Source: Chloracidobacterium sp. (lineage in GTDB: Bacteria > Acidobacteriota > Blastocatellia > Pyrinomonadales > Pyrinomonadaceae). Taken from it: DNA of 64,000 nt. This document shows positions 52,101 to 60,305 of this stretch, one piece after another. Location: the NCBI GenBank assembly GCA_016720705.1, contig JADKKB010000007.1, forward strand, positions 1,736,001-1,800,000, read 5' to 3'. The notes beneath the pieces were generated by a model, which saw only the letters and a list, made by a program, of their open reading frames with translations, was not told the DNA's origin and made no database searches. The stretch's first letter is position 1; each line of letters opens with the position of its first letter. The position numbers and the translations under genes are program-made.

Positions 52101-52880
52101 GCCGGATCGCTCCGCTCTGCGGGTCCGATCAATCCGTATGCTGACGTCAATGCCCAGCTTTCGGATGGCAACTCGTCATACAATGCCTTGAACATCGAAT
52201 TGAAAAAGCGATTTTCAAGCAACGTTCAGTTCTTTGCGACCTATACCTGGTCACACTCGATCGACGATTCGTCGGATCTGCAGACGCTTCTTAAACCGCA
52301 GGATAATAACAATTTCCGTGCGGAACGTTCGGATTCGCTGTTCGATCAGCGTCACCGATTCGTATTCAGCGGTGTTATCGGTGCTCCGGATAGCTGGAGA
52401 TCAGATGGTGGCTTCAAGCGGTTTTTGCACGGATTTTCGTTTGCTCCGATCGTCGAATACGGTTCAGGCCGTCCCTTCAACATTCTGGCAGTGGGCGATG
52501 CGAACGGCGATTTCCAGAGCACGAACGAGCGTCCGACCGTTAGGACCGACGGTTCGCTCTGTGCGACCGGTGTTGACGCGAACTGCTTCCAGGGCGTCTT
52601 CCCGATGAGCGGCAATCTGGGACGTAATATGGGTATCACCCGCAATTACTTCTCGGTTGACGCACGTCTCACCAAGAAGATCCGCATTGGCGAACGTGTC
52701 AGTCTGGACCTCATTGCCGAGGGCTTTAACTTGTTCAACCGCTTTAACGAGGCGGCATCGAACCCGTTCTATCAGGTCGTCAACTCTGTCGGCCAGAAGA
52801 AGGGTGGTAAATACCTCAGCAACTCAACGTCCGCATTTGACCCGCGGCAGTTCCAGTTTGGCCTGAAGCTCAACTTCTAA
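49110..52880 (+). CDS. Oar-like TonB-dependent outer-membrane receptor
   Basis: 1256 aa from the ATG at 49110, with an AAGGAG site 9 bases upstream; an in-frame start at 49044 is upstream of that site. Signal peptide to about residue 31 (ending AMAQAQA), then a carboxypeptidase-regulatory-like beta-sandwich (ADLSGTVTDPSGAVVAGATV), a plug domain (about 135-260, with VDGADFTDNSIN and GGIVNVVTKRGSNDFHG), and a 22-strand-type barrel ending in the aromatic LKLNF. Such receptors abound in Acidobacteriota and likely import glycans, peptides or iron chelates; substrate unknown. Followed by a strong terminator. Confidence 0.93.
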   Translation: MRSLPSNAAAALSRLVVFTAALLVFTASAMAQAQATAADLSGTVTDPSGAVVAGATVTAKNIGTNAARTVVSGPDGDYQFIGLTPGAYEISAQASNFKKVVISPVRLTVGQSAALSIKLEIGGQDIVVNVSGDDVQLVETTRTTVSNTIDQARINNLPINERSATGFALTLSTVGRDNGRAVGPAPTSGLNIGGQRGRSTLVQVDGADFTDNSINAARSTVSQEAVQEYQVTTNSYMPEFGRATGGIVNVVTKRGSNDFHGNVFGFIRDKSIQSKNAFAPLIDNDPSKKPGYTRAQYGATLGGPIAREKAFFFIAFEQRRRQESGFFTGDIVGGATSSVTIGAPILPFTQTFNGMTAAQVGYVQGLIATGIPANISQAVSYAYLTSAGTQTALNGGSTLISAGGAIPAGQPVGNRFFLSGAPVPLTRNAGGEFVAFRPLNQLRRIFPISEGTTYYSGRYDQVLNDNNQLSIRVGYNPSRINGIQDESQNQTLGQNDYSRTGIQDLKDMSFGASITSIMPKNLINEFYFNFGRRDAKFDSQVPSVALQIAGTGFIGSNPFSPVTRRENRYQLRDNMTWAPKNHIVKFGVDMNYVGGRASFELNFPALFNFSQQSCSTLITGCTGPALTAIQAYGLGFPSVFIQGFGDPNSSIKNKPIGMFIQDTWKLSRRVTFNYGVRYDIELTDEFAPSAFRDPLTGITLTQEDVQVAQDALNITQGFPRDRNNIAPRIGAAWDVRGNGKTVIRAAGGMFYDHPLLVVSFNSNVADGSQQQQATLLPIGGPSPLGLFNAFQVMHGTLIPCNFAGASPGTNCTPGLAGSAQYLPGYMRFNPSTFTGFGPILPFTLHVSKDFEYPYAMQGNLAIEQQIGKDMSLSASYITVNSRHLAHPQDVNQVNLQALTDNFRRYTANNPLACGGPCGPNGRAPSNLSEAAFFSMPTTSNALYTVVIPGLIAVNNTTGLRIVSPIVANFFRRLGPNYFFAAAVTGGAVTKAVLDAQLAGSLRSAGPINPYADVNAQLSDGNSSYNALNIELKKRFSSNVQFFATYTWSHSIDDSSDLQTLLKPQDNNNFRAERSDSLFDQRHRFVFSGVIGAPDSWRSDGGFKRFLHGFSFAPIVEYGSGRPFNILAVGDANGDFQSTNERPTVRTDGSLCATGVDANCFQGVFPMSGNLGRNMGITRNYFSVDARLTKKIRIGERVSLDLIAEGFNLFNRFNEAASNPFYQVVNSVGQKKGGKYLSNSTSAFDPRQFQFGLKLNF

Positions 52881-52903
52881 GCCACCGGATCTGATCAAGA
52901 CTT

Positions 52904-52940
52904 GCGGCCGGATATTCGACGAATATCCGGCCGCATTTTT
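52904..52940 (+). terminator. strong Rho-independent terminator after the TonB receptor
   Basis: GCGGCCGGATATTCG (52904-52918) pairs perfectly with CGAATATCCGGCCGC (52920-52934) and is followed by ATTTTT. Fifteen-base stem; the strongest terminator in the window. Confidence 0.95.
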
Positions 52941-52972
52941 GCGTCGATACGTTTTGCTCGGGTAATCTATTG

Positions 52973-53890
52973 ATGATGTCGATTTCCGAAAAGATAAGGC
53001 AGTTTGCTCTCGACGCCGGCTTTGACAAGGTTGGCATCGTCCCGGCAATGTACCTCGACGATGAGACCGAGCGGTTCAAGCTCTGGCTCGACGCCGGACA
53101 CCACGCCGAAATGGCCTGGATAGCCCGCGATCCGCAACGCCGCACAGATCCTCGTGAGATCTTCCCGGCAGCACGGTCGGTCGTCGTCGTACTCAAAAAT
53201 TACTATACCGATCACCGGCATACGTCTCCTGGAAAGATCTCGCGGTACGCGTGGGGAGACGATTATCACGACGTGGTCGGAGCCGCACTCCGGACTATGC
53301 TCGAACTCATAAGGACCGAGGTCCCGGATGCGGACGGTAAGGCCTGCGTCGATATCTCGCCGATGATGGACAAGGCCTGGGCCGTCCGGGCGGGACTCGG
53401 GTGGCAGGGCAAACACTCTAATGTAATAACTCGCGACCTTGGTTCGTGGGTCTTTATCGGCGAACTGATCCTCGATCTCGATCTCGAATACGACGCCGTA
53501 CAGGTCGAAGATCATTGCGGCACTTGCACGGCCTGCCTCGATGCCTGCCCGACGTCGGCGATCGTCGAACCGTACATCGTCGATTCGGCCAAATGCATCT
53601 CATACGCGACGATCGAGCATCGTGGTGAATCGCTGCCGCCGAATATTGCGCAAAATCTCGAGGGTTGGATCTACGGCTGTGACATATGTCAGGACGTATG
53701 CCCTTGGAATCGATTTGAAAAGCAGACGTCCGAGGCACGATTTGAACCACGACTAGGCCAAACGTCGCTCGATCCGGATGCGGTCATCGAAATGGACCAC
53801 GAGGCATATGTCGAGCGATTTCGTCGCTCGGCTGTCAAGCGTGCAAAATTGGGCGGCCTGCAGCGTAACGCAAATTATCTCAACAAATGA
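52973..53890 (+). CDS. queG: epoxyqueuosine reductase QueG
   Basis: Cobalamin and iron-sulfur enzyme for the last step of queuosine in tRNA. About 305 aa, the short form without the C-terminal HEAT extension of E. coli QueG. Two [4Fe-4S] motifs: CGTCTACLDACPT and CDICQDVCPWN. The N-terminus has FDKVGIVPAMYL and the cobalamin-region MMDKAWAVRAGLGWQGKHSN segment. Starts at tandem ATGs 52973/52976 just after the receptor terminator. Confidence 0.93.
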   Translation: MMSISEKIRQFALDAGFDKVGIVPAMYLDDETERFKLWLDAGHHAEMAWIARDPQRRTDPREIFPAARSVVVVLKNYYTDHRHTSPGKISRYAWGDDYHDVVGAALRTMLELIRTEVPDADGKACVDISPMMDKAWAVRAGLGWQGKHSNVITRDLGSWVFIGELILDLDLEYDAVQVEDHCGTCTACLDACPTSAIVEPYIVDSAKCISYATIEHRGESLPPNIAQNLEGWIYGCDICQDVCPWNRFEKQTSEARFEPRLGQTSLDPDAVIEMDHEAYVERFRRSAVKRAKLGGLQRNANYLNK

Positions 53891-53917
53891 GCACCACACG
53901 TGCCGCAAAACCCATAT

Positions 53918-54622
53918 ATGAAGAGAAGTAGCTACTTATTGCCAACTATTATGATCGGGGCATTTGTATTCGCCGTCTCCGGTGCTTTGATATCGGCTCG
54001 AGCCGATTCGGCAGCATTATCGACTTTGGCAAAGCCTTTGCCGACGCCCGTAAGGACACAGGCAAGGACCGCGGATGCTGAATTCAAACGGCTACTGCGT
54101 CTCCGCGATTCATTGGCAAAAATTCCGGTGGAAAAAATTGATCGCCAACCGCATAAGAGCTTTATAAAGGCCAACCGCAAGGATATCGTTTACAGCGAAC
54201 CTGCCGGTCAGTGGTTGGTGCGGTCAGACCTTTTTTGGAATTTGCGAAATAAGTACAAGGCACTGCCGATCGCCGACGACATTGCTTGGGCCGCCGCCGA
54301 AAACCCTTTGCCGGGTGAATGTGAGGGCGATATAAACTGCTACATCTACACTAACCGCGTCACACTCGCCCAATATTTGAGTTTCTACCCTAACGGAAAG
54401 AGTGCTAAAAAGGCTCTGGCCGAGATCATCGAGGAGCTTGACTACATAGTCGAAGACCTAAACGGCAAAAAGGGAAACTATGTGGGCCCGGACGACAAGG
54501 CGGGGCGGGACGAACTTGCCAAAAGGATCGCGGAAATGCGTGTGATCTTGTCAAAGGTCACCGCGGCGGACCGTGCAAAGGTCATCTCGCAGCTTGCTAC
54601 GATAGGCGAAGCGTTCAGGTAG
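53918..54622 (+). CDS. exported hypothetical protein
   Basis: 234 aa from the ATG at 53918 (a GTG at 53900 is possible). Signal peptide to about residue 32 (MKRSSYLLPTIMIGAFVFA then VSG...ARA). The mature part is helical and charged, with two Cys (ECEGDINCY) that may form a disulfide, and a tetratricopeptide-like helical section after it (LSFYPNGKSAKKALAEIIEE). No family recognised. Lies between queG and moaA with short gaps. Confidence 0.65.
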   Translation: MKRSSYLLPTIMIGAFVFAVSGALISARADSAALSTLAKPLPTPVRTQARTADAEFKRLLRLRDSLAKIPVEKIDRQPHKSFIKANRKDIVYSEPAGQWLVRSDLFWNLRNKYKALPIADDIAWAAAENPLPGECEGDINCYIYTNRVTLAQYLSFYPNGKSAKKALAEIIEELDYIVEDLNGKKGNYVGPDDKAGRDELAKRIAEMRVILSKVTAADRAKVISQLATIGEAFR

Positions 54623-54659
54623 AGCGAAATTCGCCGGACTATCCTGTATCATTAATTTA

Positions 54660-55649
54660 ATGCTTCGCGATGCTTACAATCGGGTCATCCGTGACCTTCG
54701 TATTTCGGTGACCGACCGGTGCAACTTCAGGTGCTTTTACTGCCTGCCGAACGGCGAACCGCCGATGGCTCGAAAAGATACGTTACTGACCTTTGAAGAA
54801 ACAACGTACTTAGCCGAAATATTCGTTTCGCTCGGCATCGAGAAGATAAGGCTCACCGGCGGAGAACCGCTTGTGCGAAAGGACGTTTCCAACCTTGCGG
54901 CGGGCATCGCCGCTCTTAAGCCGCAACTCAAGGATCTCGCGATCACTACCAACGGGTTCATTTTTCCGGCACACGCCGCCGATCTGCGAAAGGCAGGTGT
55001 CGATCGTGTAACGATCAGTCTGGATAGTCTCGACCGCGATAAATTTGCCAAAATGACCGGCGTCGACGGTATCGACAAGGTCTTTGACGCGATCGAGGCG
55101 GCACGGCAAACGGGCTTTGATCCGATCAAGATCAATGCCGCTGTCATCCGCGGGCATAATGACGATGAGTTTGTCGACTTTGCCCGATTTGCCCGTGAAA
55201 ATGCGATCTCGATGCGATTCATCGAGTTTATGCCGCTCGATAGCGGTCACGAGTGGAGCCGTGAAATGGTCGTCCCGGGCCGCGAGATCTACGACACGAT
55301 CAACGCCGTCTACCCATTGAAATTAAAAGGTGCGTCGCGTGGAAGCGAGACCGCCTGGAAATATGAGTTTGCCGACGGCTCGCCCGGCGAGATCGGGATC
55401 ATCGCTCCGGTGACCGAGATGTTCTGTGGTGCCTGCTCACGAATTCGCCTAACGGCCGACGGCCAGATCCGTACCTGTCTTTTCTCAAATATCGAACATA
55501 ACCTCCGAGATGTGCTCCGTAGCGGTGCCTCGCGATCCGAGATCATTGCCTTTATCGAAGATGTAGTCTTAAAAAAAGAACCGCGTCATTACATAAACGA
55601 CGCGGACTTTGTCCAACCATCACGCACGATGAGCTTTATCGGCGGCTAA
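54660..55649 (+). CDS. moaA: GTP 3',8-cyclase MoaA
   Basis: Radical SAM enzyme for the first step of molybdenum cofactor synthesis. 329 aa; N-terminal CNFRCFYC cluster (CX3CX2C) and C-terminal FCGACSRIRLTADGQIRTC cluster, plus the required GG at the end (SFIGG). Complete. No other moa genes are adjacent, so the pathway is scattered. Confidence 0.97.
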   Translation: MLRDAYNRVIRDLRISVTDRCNFRCFYCLPNGEPPMARKDTLLTFEETTYLAEIFVSLGIEKIRLTGGEPLVRKDVSNLAAGIAALKPQLKDLAITTNGFIFPAHAADLRKAGVDRVTISLDSLDRDKFAKMTGVDGIDKVFDAIEAARQTGFDPIKINAAVIRGHNDDEFVDFARFARENAISMRFIEFMPLDSGHEWSREMVVPGREIYDTINAVYPLKLKGASRGSETAWKYEFADGSPGEIGIIAPVTEMFCGACSRIRLTADGQIRTCLFSNIEHNLRDVLRSGASRSEIIAFIEDVVLKKEPRHYINDADFVQPSRTMSFIGG

Positions 55650-55666
55650 TACCCATTCAGTCCGGC

Positions 55667-57079
55667 CTACAATCGCTCAAACCTCGCCTGAAAGAACCTC
55701 AAATACTTCGGCTCGTAGACCATCTTCAGCCCGGTCGTCTGGTCACGGATCTCAAATGCTGCGCGGACTGATTCGGCAACGACATCCATATGGGCCTGTG
55801 TATATACGCGACGCGGGATGGTCAGGCGCGTTAGTTCGAGTTTGGGGAAATTGTGGTCGCCGGTCTTAGCGTTGCGTCCGGCGCTTGCGATACCGCGTTC
55901 CATCGAGCGGATCCCGGAGTCGAGATAGAGTTCGGCGGCCAGCGTTTGCGCCGGAAACTTGATCTGATCAAGATGCGGATAAAATGCCTTGGCGTCCAGA
56001 AATATCGCGTGGCCGCCGACCGGATGGACGATCGGGATGCCCCACGTCGTCAGCAGTTCGCCAAGATAACGCACCTGACCGATACGCGAATGGATATGTT
56101 CGTCCTGCACGCTTTCGGCGATACCGATCGCCATCGCCTCGAGGTCGCGGCCGGCGAGGCCGCCGTAGGTATGCAGCCCTTCATAAACAACGACGAGATT
56201 TCTCAGCTCTTCAAACATTTCGTGGTCGTTGATGGCCAGCCAGCCGCCAATATTGACGAGACTGTCTTTTTTGGCACTCATCCAGGCACCGTCGGTGTAA
56301 GAGCAAAATTCCAGCAGGATCTCGGCGATCGACTTGTTTTCGTAACCGTCTTCGCGTTCCTGTATAAAGAATGAGTTTTCGACAAGGCGCGTGGCGTCGA
56401 GATATACCTTGATACCGTAGCGGTCAGCGAGTGCTCGCACCGCCCGGATGTTTTCCATACTCACCGGTTGACCGCCGGCCATATTTACCGTTCCGGCGAC
56501 GCTGACATACGCGATATTCTCAGCACCCTCGCGCTTGATAAGTGCGTCGAGTTTGTCTAGGTCGATATTCCCCTTAAATTTGTGCAGTATCTCGGGGTCG
56601 TGTGCTTCGTCGATGATGACGTCGGCAAAGATGCCGCCGGCTAACTCCTGATGTAGCCGCGTGGTCGTAAAGTACATATTGCCGGGGACATACTGGCCCT
56701 TTTTGATCGCGACCTGACTGATCAGATGTTCGGCCCCGCGGCCCTGATGCGTCGGGACGATATATTTGTAGCCGTAATATTTCTGTATCGCGTCGTCGAG
56801 ATGATAAAAGTTGCGGCTACCGGCGTATGCTTCGTCCCCGAGCATCATTCCGGCCCACTGCCGATCACTCATCGCACCGGTACCGCTGTCGGTCAAAAGG
56901 TCAATGTACACGTCGTCAGACCGCAGCAAAAAGGTGTTGTAGCCCGCCTCGGTCAAGGCTTTTTCGCGATCTTCGCGGGTGATCATATTGAGCGGCTCGA
57001 CCATCTTGATCTTCCAGGGTTCGGCCCACGATCGTCGGCTAAACTGCTGGCCAATGGTCATTAATGTATTCGGTGACAT
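55667..57079 (-). CDS. tpl: tyrosine phenol-lyase
   Basis: PLP enzyme splitting L-tyrosine into phenol, pyruvate and ammonia (reversible). 470 aa. Every active-site residue I recall from Citrobacter TPL has a match at a constant offset of 14: Tyr85, Thr138, Asn199, Asp228, PLP-Lys271 (MSAKKD), Met393, Arg395 (RSMERG), Arg418 and Phe462. The Arg in MERG contacts the phenol ring and distinguishes TPL from tryptophanase, which has VEIG-type residues there. One substrate-pocket Met is Leu302. An AAGGAG site lies 11 bases before the ATG. Confidence 0.9.
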   Translation of the reverse strand: MSPNTLMTIGQQFSRRSWAEPWKIKMVEPLNMITREDREKALTEAGYNTFLLRSDDVYIDLLTDSGTGAMSDRQWAGMMLGDEAYAGSRNFYHLDDAIQKYYGYKYIVPTHQGRGAEHLISQVAIKKGQYVPGNMYFTTTRLHQELAGGIFADVIIDEAHDPEILHKFKGNIDLDKLDALIKREGAENIAYVSVAGTVNMAGGQPVSMENIRAVRALADRYGIKVYLDATRLVENSFFIQEREDGYENKSIAEILLEFCSYTDGAWMSAKKDSLVNIGGWLAINDHEMFEELRNLVVVYEGLHTYGGLAGRDLEAMAIGIAESVQDEHIHSRIGQVRYLGELLTTWGIPIVHPVGGHAIFLDAKAFYPHLDQIKFPAQTLAAELYLDSGIRSMERGIASAGRNAKTGDHNFPKLELTRLTIPRRVYTQAHMDVVAESVRAAFEIRDQTTGLKMVYEPKYLRFFQARFERL

Positions 57080-57139
57080 CTGATTCAGTACTCCTTATTT
57101 CGGAACTTAGATCTACTTTCGGTAAGGTCGCTTGATATC

Positions 57140-57201
57140 GGTCGAGGACGTTTCGACCATTCGACACGCGCAACACGACAGACGGGATCTGCGTGATCCC
57201 G
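57140..57201 (-). promoter_or_regulatory. two hairpins in the tpl leader
   Basis: GGTCGA (57140-57145) pairs with TCGACC (57153-57158), and CGGGATC (57183-57189) with GATCCCG (57195-57201). Both lie upstream of tpl on its strand, 60-120 bases before the start. They may be leader regulation or chance. No Trp-rich leader peptide like tnaC is seen. Confidence 0.4.
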
Positions 57202-57298
57202 ACATTGCCCCGATCAACTTTCAACCGCGCCGAAAAATACTTTGATTATGCTCTCTTATTTTTTAGAGAAAAGTGACCGGCATCACAGCCCGGGCCGA

Positions 57299-58444
57299 TC
57301 AGCCTTGTTTCCGGCCGGCCATATCCAGGCCAACCGCAGCCACCAGTATGGAACCCTTGATGATGTCCTGCATAAAATCGCGTACGTTGAGTAGCGACAT
57401 CCCGTTATCGAGGCTCGCCATTATCAGAGCGCCGAGGCAAGCTCCAAATATCGTGCCGCGTCCGCCGACCAGCGAGGCGCCACCGATGACGCAGGCGGCG
57501 ATGGCATCGAGTTCTTTCAGTGTGCCGGCATCGGGCGTCGCACTGCCCACTCGTCCTGCAAATATCAGTGCCGCCAGGCCCGTGAGTGCACCGAGTATCA
57601 TATACACCTTCAGCACATTGCGGCGGTTGTCGATACCCGAGAGTCGGGCCGCGTCGGCGTTGCCGCCAATGGCGTAAAGATATCGCCCAAACGTCGTGGA
57701 GGTGGTCATAAACGCTCCGAAGAGTGCAACCACGACAAATATCAGGACCGGGATCGGGACGCCTTTGCCCTCGTACGAGTTCATCACCCAAATAAAAGCG
57801 ATTATCGCGCTTATCGGAAGGATCGATTTGATCAGTTCGGAGCCGTAATTTGCCTCGCCGAGGCCATACGTTTTGACCGAGCGAGCCCGCTGAACGGCCA
57901 TCAACAGCACGAACGCGATTGCTAGTGCAGCCAGTATCCACCCGAATCCGGAGCCGACATAGCTCTGGCCGATCGCCTTGAACGACTCGTCAGAGATCGG
58001 GATCGTATTGCCGCTCAAAAGCATCTTGACGGCACCGCGCCAAGCGAGCAGGCCGCCGAGTGTGACAATAAAGGCCGGAATATTGAGGTATGCCGCCAAT
58101 ACGCCGTGCACTAGTCCGATGACGACACAGACCGCGATCGCAAGTGCTATCGCCGTCGGCAGACTATATCCGGCGGCCAGAGCCCACGCCGCCATTCCTC
58201 CGGCAAACCCGAGCACCGACCCGACCGACAGATCGATGTTCCCCGAGACGATCACCATCAGCATCCCGACCGACAAAATGCCGGTCACCGACATCTGCGT
58301 CATCAGATTGGAAAGATTGCGTGGCGTCAGGAAGATGGAGTCGGTCGCCCAATGAAAATATGCCCAGATCAGCCCCAGCACCGCGATCATCACATACGCT
58401 CGGAGCGATGCCGTATTTATTCGAGATTTGATGGTTTCGTCCAT
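57299..58444 (-). CDS. xylH: sugar ABC transporter permease, XylH type
   Basis: 381 aa with about 10-11 helices; BPD_transp_2 family with VIVSGNIDLSVGSVLGFAGG and DAIAACVIGGASLVGGRGT, the family signatures. The long extra loop around 200-240 matches the XylH branch (xylose) rather than RbsC. Substrate is inference. 100 bases after the ATPase gene; no binding-protein gene is in this cluster. Confidence 0.87.
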   Translation of the reverse strand: MDETIKSRINTASLRAYVMIAVLGLIWAYFHWATDSIFLTPRNLSNLMTQMSVTGILSVGMLMVIVSGNIDLSVGSVLGFAGGMAAWALAAGYSLPTAIALAIAVCVVIGLVHGVLAAYLNIPAFIVTLGGLLAWRGAVKMLLSGNTIPISDESFKAIGQSYVGSGFGWILAALAIAFVLLMAVQRARSVKTYGLGEANYGSELIKSILPISAIIAFIWVMNSYEGKGVPIPVLIFVVVALFGAFMTTSTTFGRYLYAIGGNADAARLSGIDNRRNVLKVYMILGALTGLAALIFAGRVGSATPDAGTLKELDAIAACVIGGASLVGGRGTIFGACLGALIMASLDNGMSLLNVRDFMQDIIKGSILVAAVGLDMAGRKQG

Positions 58445-58544
58445 TTGTTTCTTTCTGATCGAGCAGAGCTACTTTATAAATAACCTTAGTATCCGCGCGT
58501 GCCGTGTGATCTGTGGTCTAAATGCAGTTGCGGTCAATATTGCA

Positions 58545-60056
58545 TCAATTCGAACCCGTCGCGGCCGCCATTACTTTTTCGGGTGTGGCTTCGCTGCGCG
58601 TAAATTCGCCGGTTATACGGCCCTCGTGCAGCACCATCACACGGTCCGATAGCCCAAGCACCTCGGGCAACTCCGACGAGACCAGCACGATCGCCATACC
58701 ATCTTTGGCAAGCCGGTTGATCTCCGCATAGATCTCTTGTTTTGCTCCGACATCAATGCCCCGTGTCGGTTCGTCGAGAAATAAAATTTTGGGATTGGTC
58801 AAGAGCCACTTACCCAACACGACTTTTTGCTGATTGCCGCCCGACAGCGTGCCGGCGACCGTCAATGTGGAATTTGCCTTGATCCTGAGACTCTTCATCG
58901 GACCGCCGGCAGCGATCGTCTCCCGCGTACGGTTACACACAAATCGGCCCGAGATCGATTTGAGACCCGCGAGCGTCATATTGTCGAGTATCGTCTGCTC
59001 CAGTATCAAGCCAAAACGCTTTCGGTCCTCCGTGACAAATCCGATGCCGTGAGCGATCGCGTCCGCGGGCGAATTGATCGCTATCGGGCGACCGGCGGCT
59101 AATATTTCGCGGCTATACACACCCTTCCAAGCGCCGAATATTGCCATCAGCAACTCAGATCGTCCCGCACCCATCAAACCGGCGATCCCGAGCACCTCAC
59201 CCTTACGGACGGCAAACGAAACGTCCTTGACCAGAGCCTTATCCGGCCGATCGATCGAGAAGACATTCAAACCCCGGACCTCCAGTGCCATCTCGCCAAA
59301 TTCGTGTTCGGGCTTGGGGAAAATATCACCGACCTCGCGACCGACCATCGCCGAGATGACCTTGTCCTTGGTCAGATCGGCAGTGGCGTGTGTGCCCACA
59401 GTTTTACCGTCGCGGAGCACTGTGACTCGGTCGCTGAGGCGAAAAACCTCGTCCAATTTGTGCGAGATGTAGATCATCCCAACGCCGCGGTCGCGCAGCT
59501 TTTCTAGAATGTGAAAAAGGGTTCCGACCTCAGATTCCGTCAGAGCGGCGGTCGGTTCGTCAAGTACCAGTATTCGTGCATCTTTTGAGAGTGCCTTGGC
59601 GATCTCGACGAGTTGCTGTTGCCCGATGCCAAGATTGCCGACCTTTACACGCGGATCGATGTCGAGATTGAGTTCGCGGAGCAGATTTGAGGCCTTGTGG
59701 TACAACTCGGTCCAGTTGATAACACCAAATCGCGAAGGCTCTTTGCCCAAAAAGATGTTCTCGCCGACCGTTAGTTCTTTGACCAGCGACAGTTCCTGAA
59801 AGATGATTGAGACGCCTGCAGTTTCCGAGTCGCGAATGCCCTTAAATTCACGCACGCGGTCATCGATCAGGATATCGCCATCGTAAGTACCAGTTGGATA
59901 CACTCCCGAGAGCACCTTCATCAAGGTCGATTTGCCCGCACCATTCTCGCCCACGAGCGAGTGAAACTCGCCGGTATTTAGCGTAAAGCTCACGCCGTCC
60001 AGTGCCCTGACGCCCGGAAATTCCTTGACGATCGAACGCATTTCAAGCAGGTGCAT
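58545..60056 (-). CDS. xylG: sugar ABC transporter ATPase, XylG/RbsA type (double domain)
   Basis: 503 aa with two ABC domains. First: Walker A GENGAGKST, signature LGIGQQQLVEIAKALS, Walker B LVLDEPTAALTESE. Second: degenerate Walker A GLMGAGRSE, LSGGNQQKVVLGKWLL, and LFLDEPTRGIDVGAKQ, as in XylG/RbsA/MglA where only the first site is fully active. Powers the XylH permease. No SBP or regulator precedes it; the 249-base gap to acs holds only the acs promoter. Confidence 0.92.
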   Translation of the reverse strand: MHLLEMRSIVKEFPGVRALDGVSFTLNTGEFHSLVGENGAGKSTLMKVLSGVYPTGTYDGDILIDDRVREFKGIRDSETAGVSIIFQELSLVKELTVGENIFLGKEPSRFGVINWTELYHKASNLLRELNLDIDPRVKVGNLGIGQQQLVEIAKALSKDARILVLDEPTAALTESEVGTLFHILEKLRDRGVGMIYISHKLDEVFRLSDRVTVLRDGKTVGTHATADLTKDKVISAMVGREVGDIFPKPEHEFGEMALEVRGLNVFSIDRPDKALVKDVSFAVRKGEVLGIAGLMGAGRSELLMAIFGAWKGVYSREILAAGRPIAINSPADAIAHGIGFVTEDRKRFGLILEQTILDNMTLAGLKSISGRFVCNRTRETIAAGGPMKSLRIKANSTLTVAGTLSGGNQQKVVLGKWLLTNPKILFLDEPTRGIDVGAKQEIYAEINRLAKDGMAIVLVSSELPEVLGLSDRVMVLHEGRITGEFTRSEATPEKVMAAATGSN

Positions 60057-60250
60057 AACTTAGGAAGGACGATCTCGTCTTAAGCCGTTTAACGGATTTT
60101 CTTTGCCGATTTTACGCGCTTACCGGAGGATTCCAAAACGCAAATACTACCGAAGTTCAACCTGGCCAAATGACCGCCCGAAATATTGCAAAAGTAGACC
60201 GCCACAGGCAGAACTGACCCAATAGAGTTTTATGTCACACGGCGACAGCA

Positions 60251-60279
60251 TTGGTACTGATCGGCCGATACATTATAAT
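60251..60279 (+). promoter_or_regulatory. sigma70-type promoter before acs
   Basis: TTGGTA (60251-60256), 17-base spacer, perfect TATAAT (60274-60279). Transcription would start near 60286, about 20 bases before the acs ATG. Good spacing and a perfect -10. Confidence 0.65.
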
Positions 60280-60305
60280 TACATTCGTTCACTTATTATA
60301 AGATT

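Noticed and set aside
57039..57224. Possible leader peptide upstream of tpl
   Set aside because: TTG start, no Trp or Tyr cluster, and it runs into the tpl coding region in another frame.
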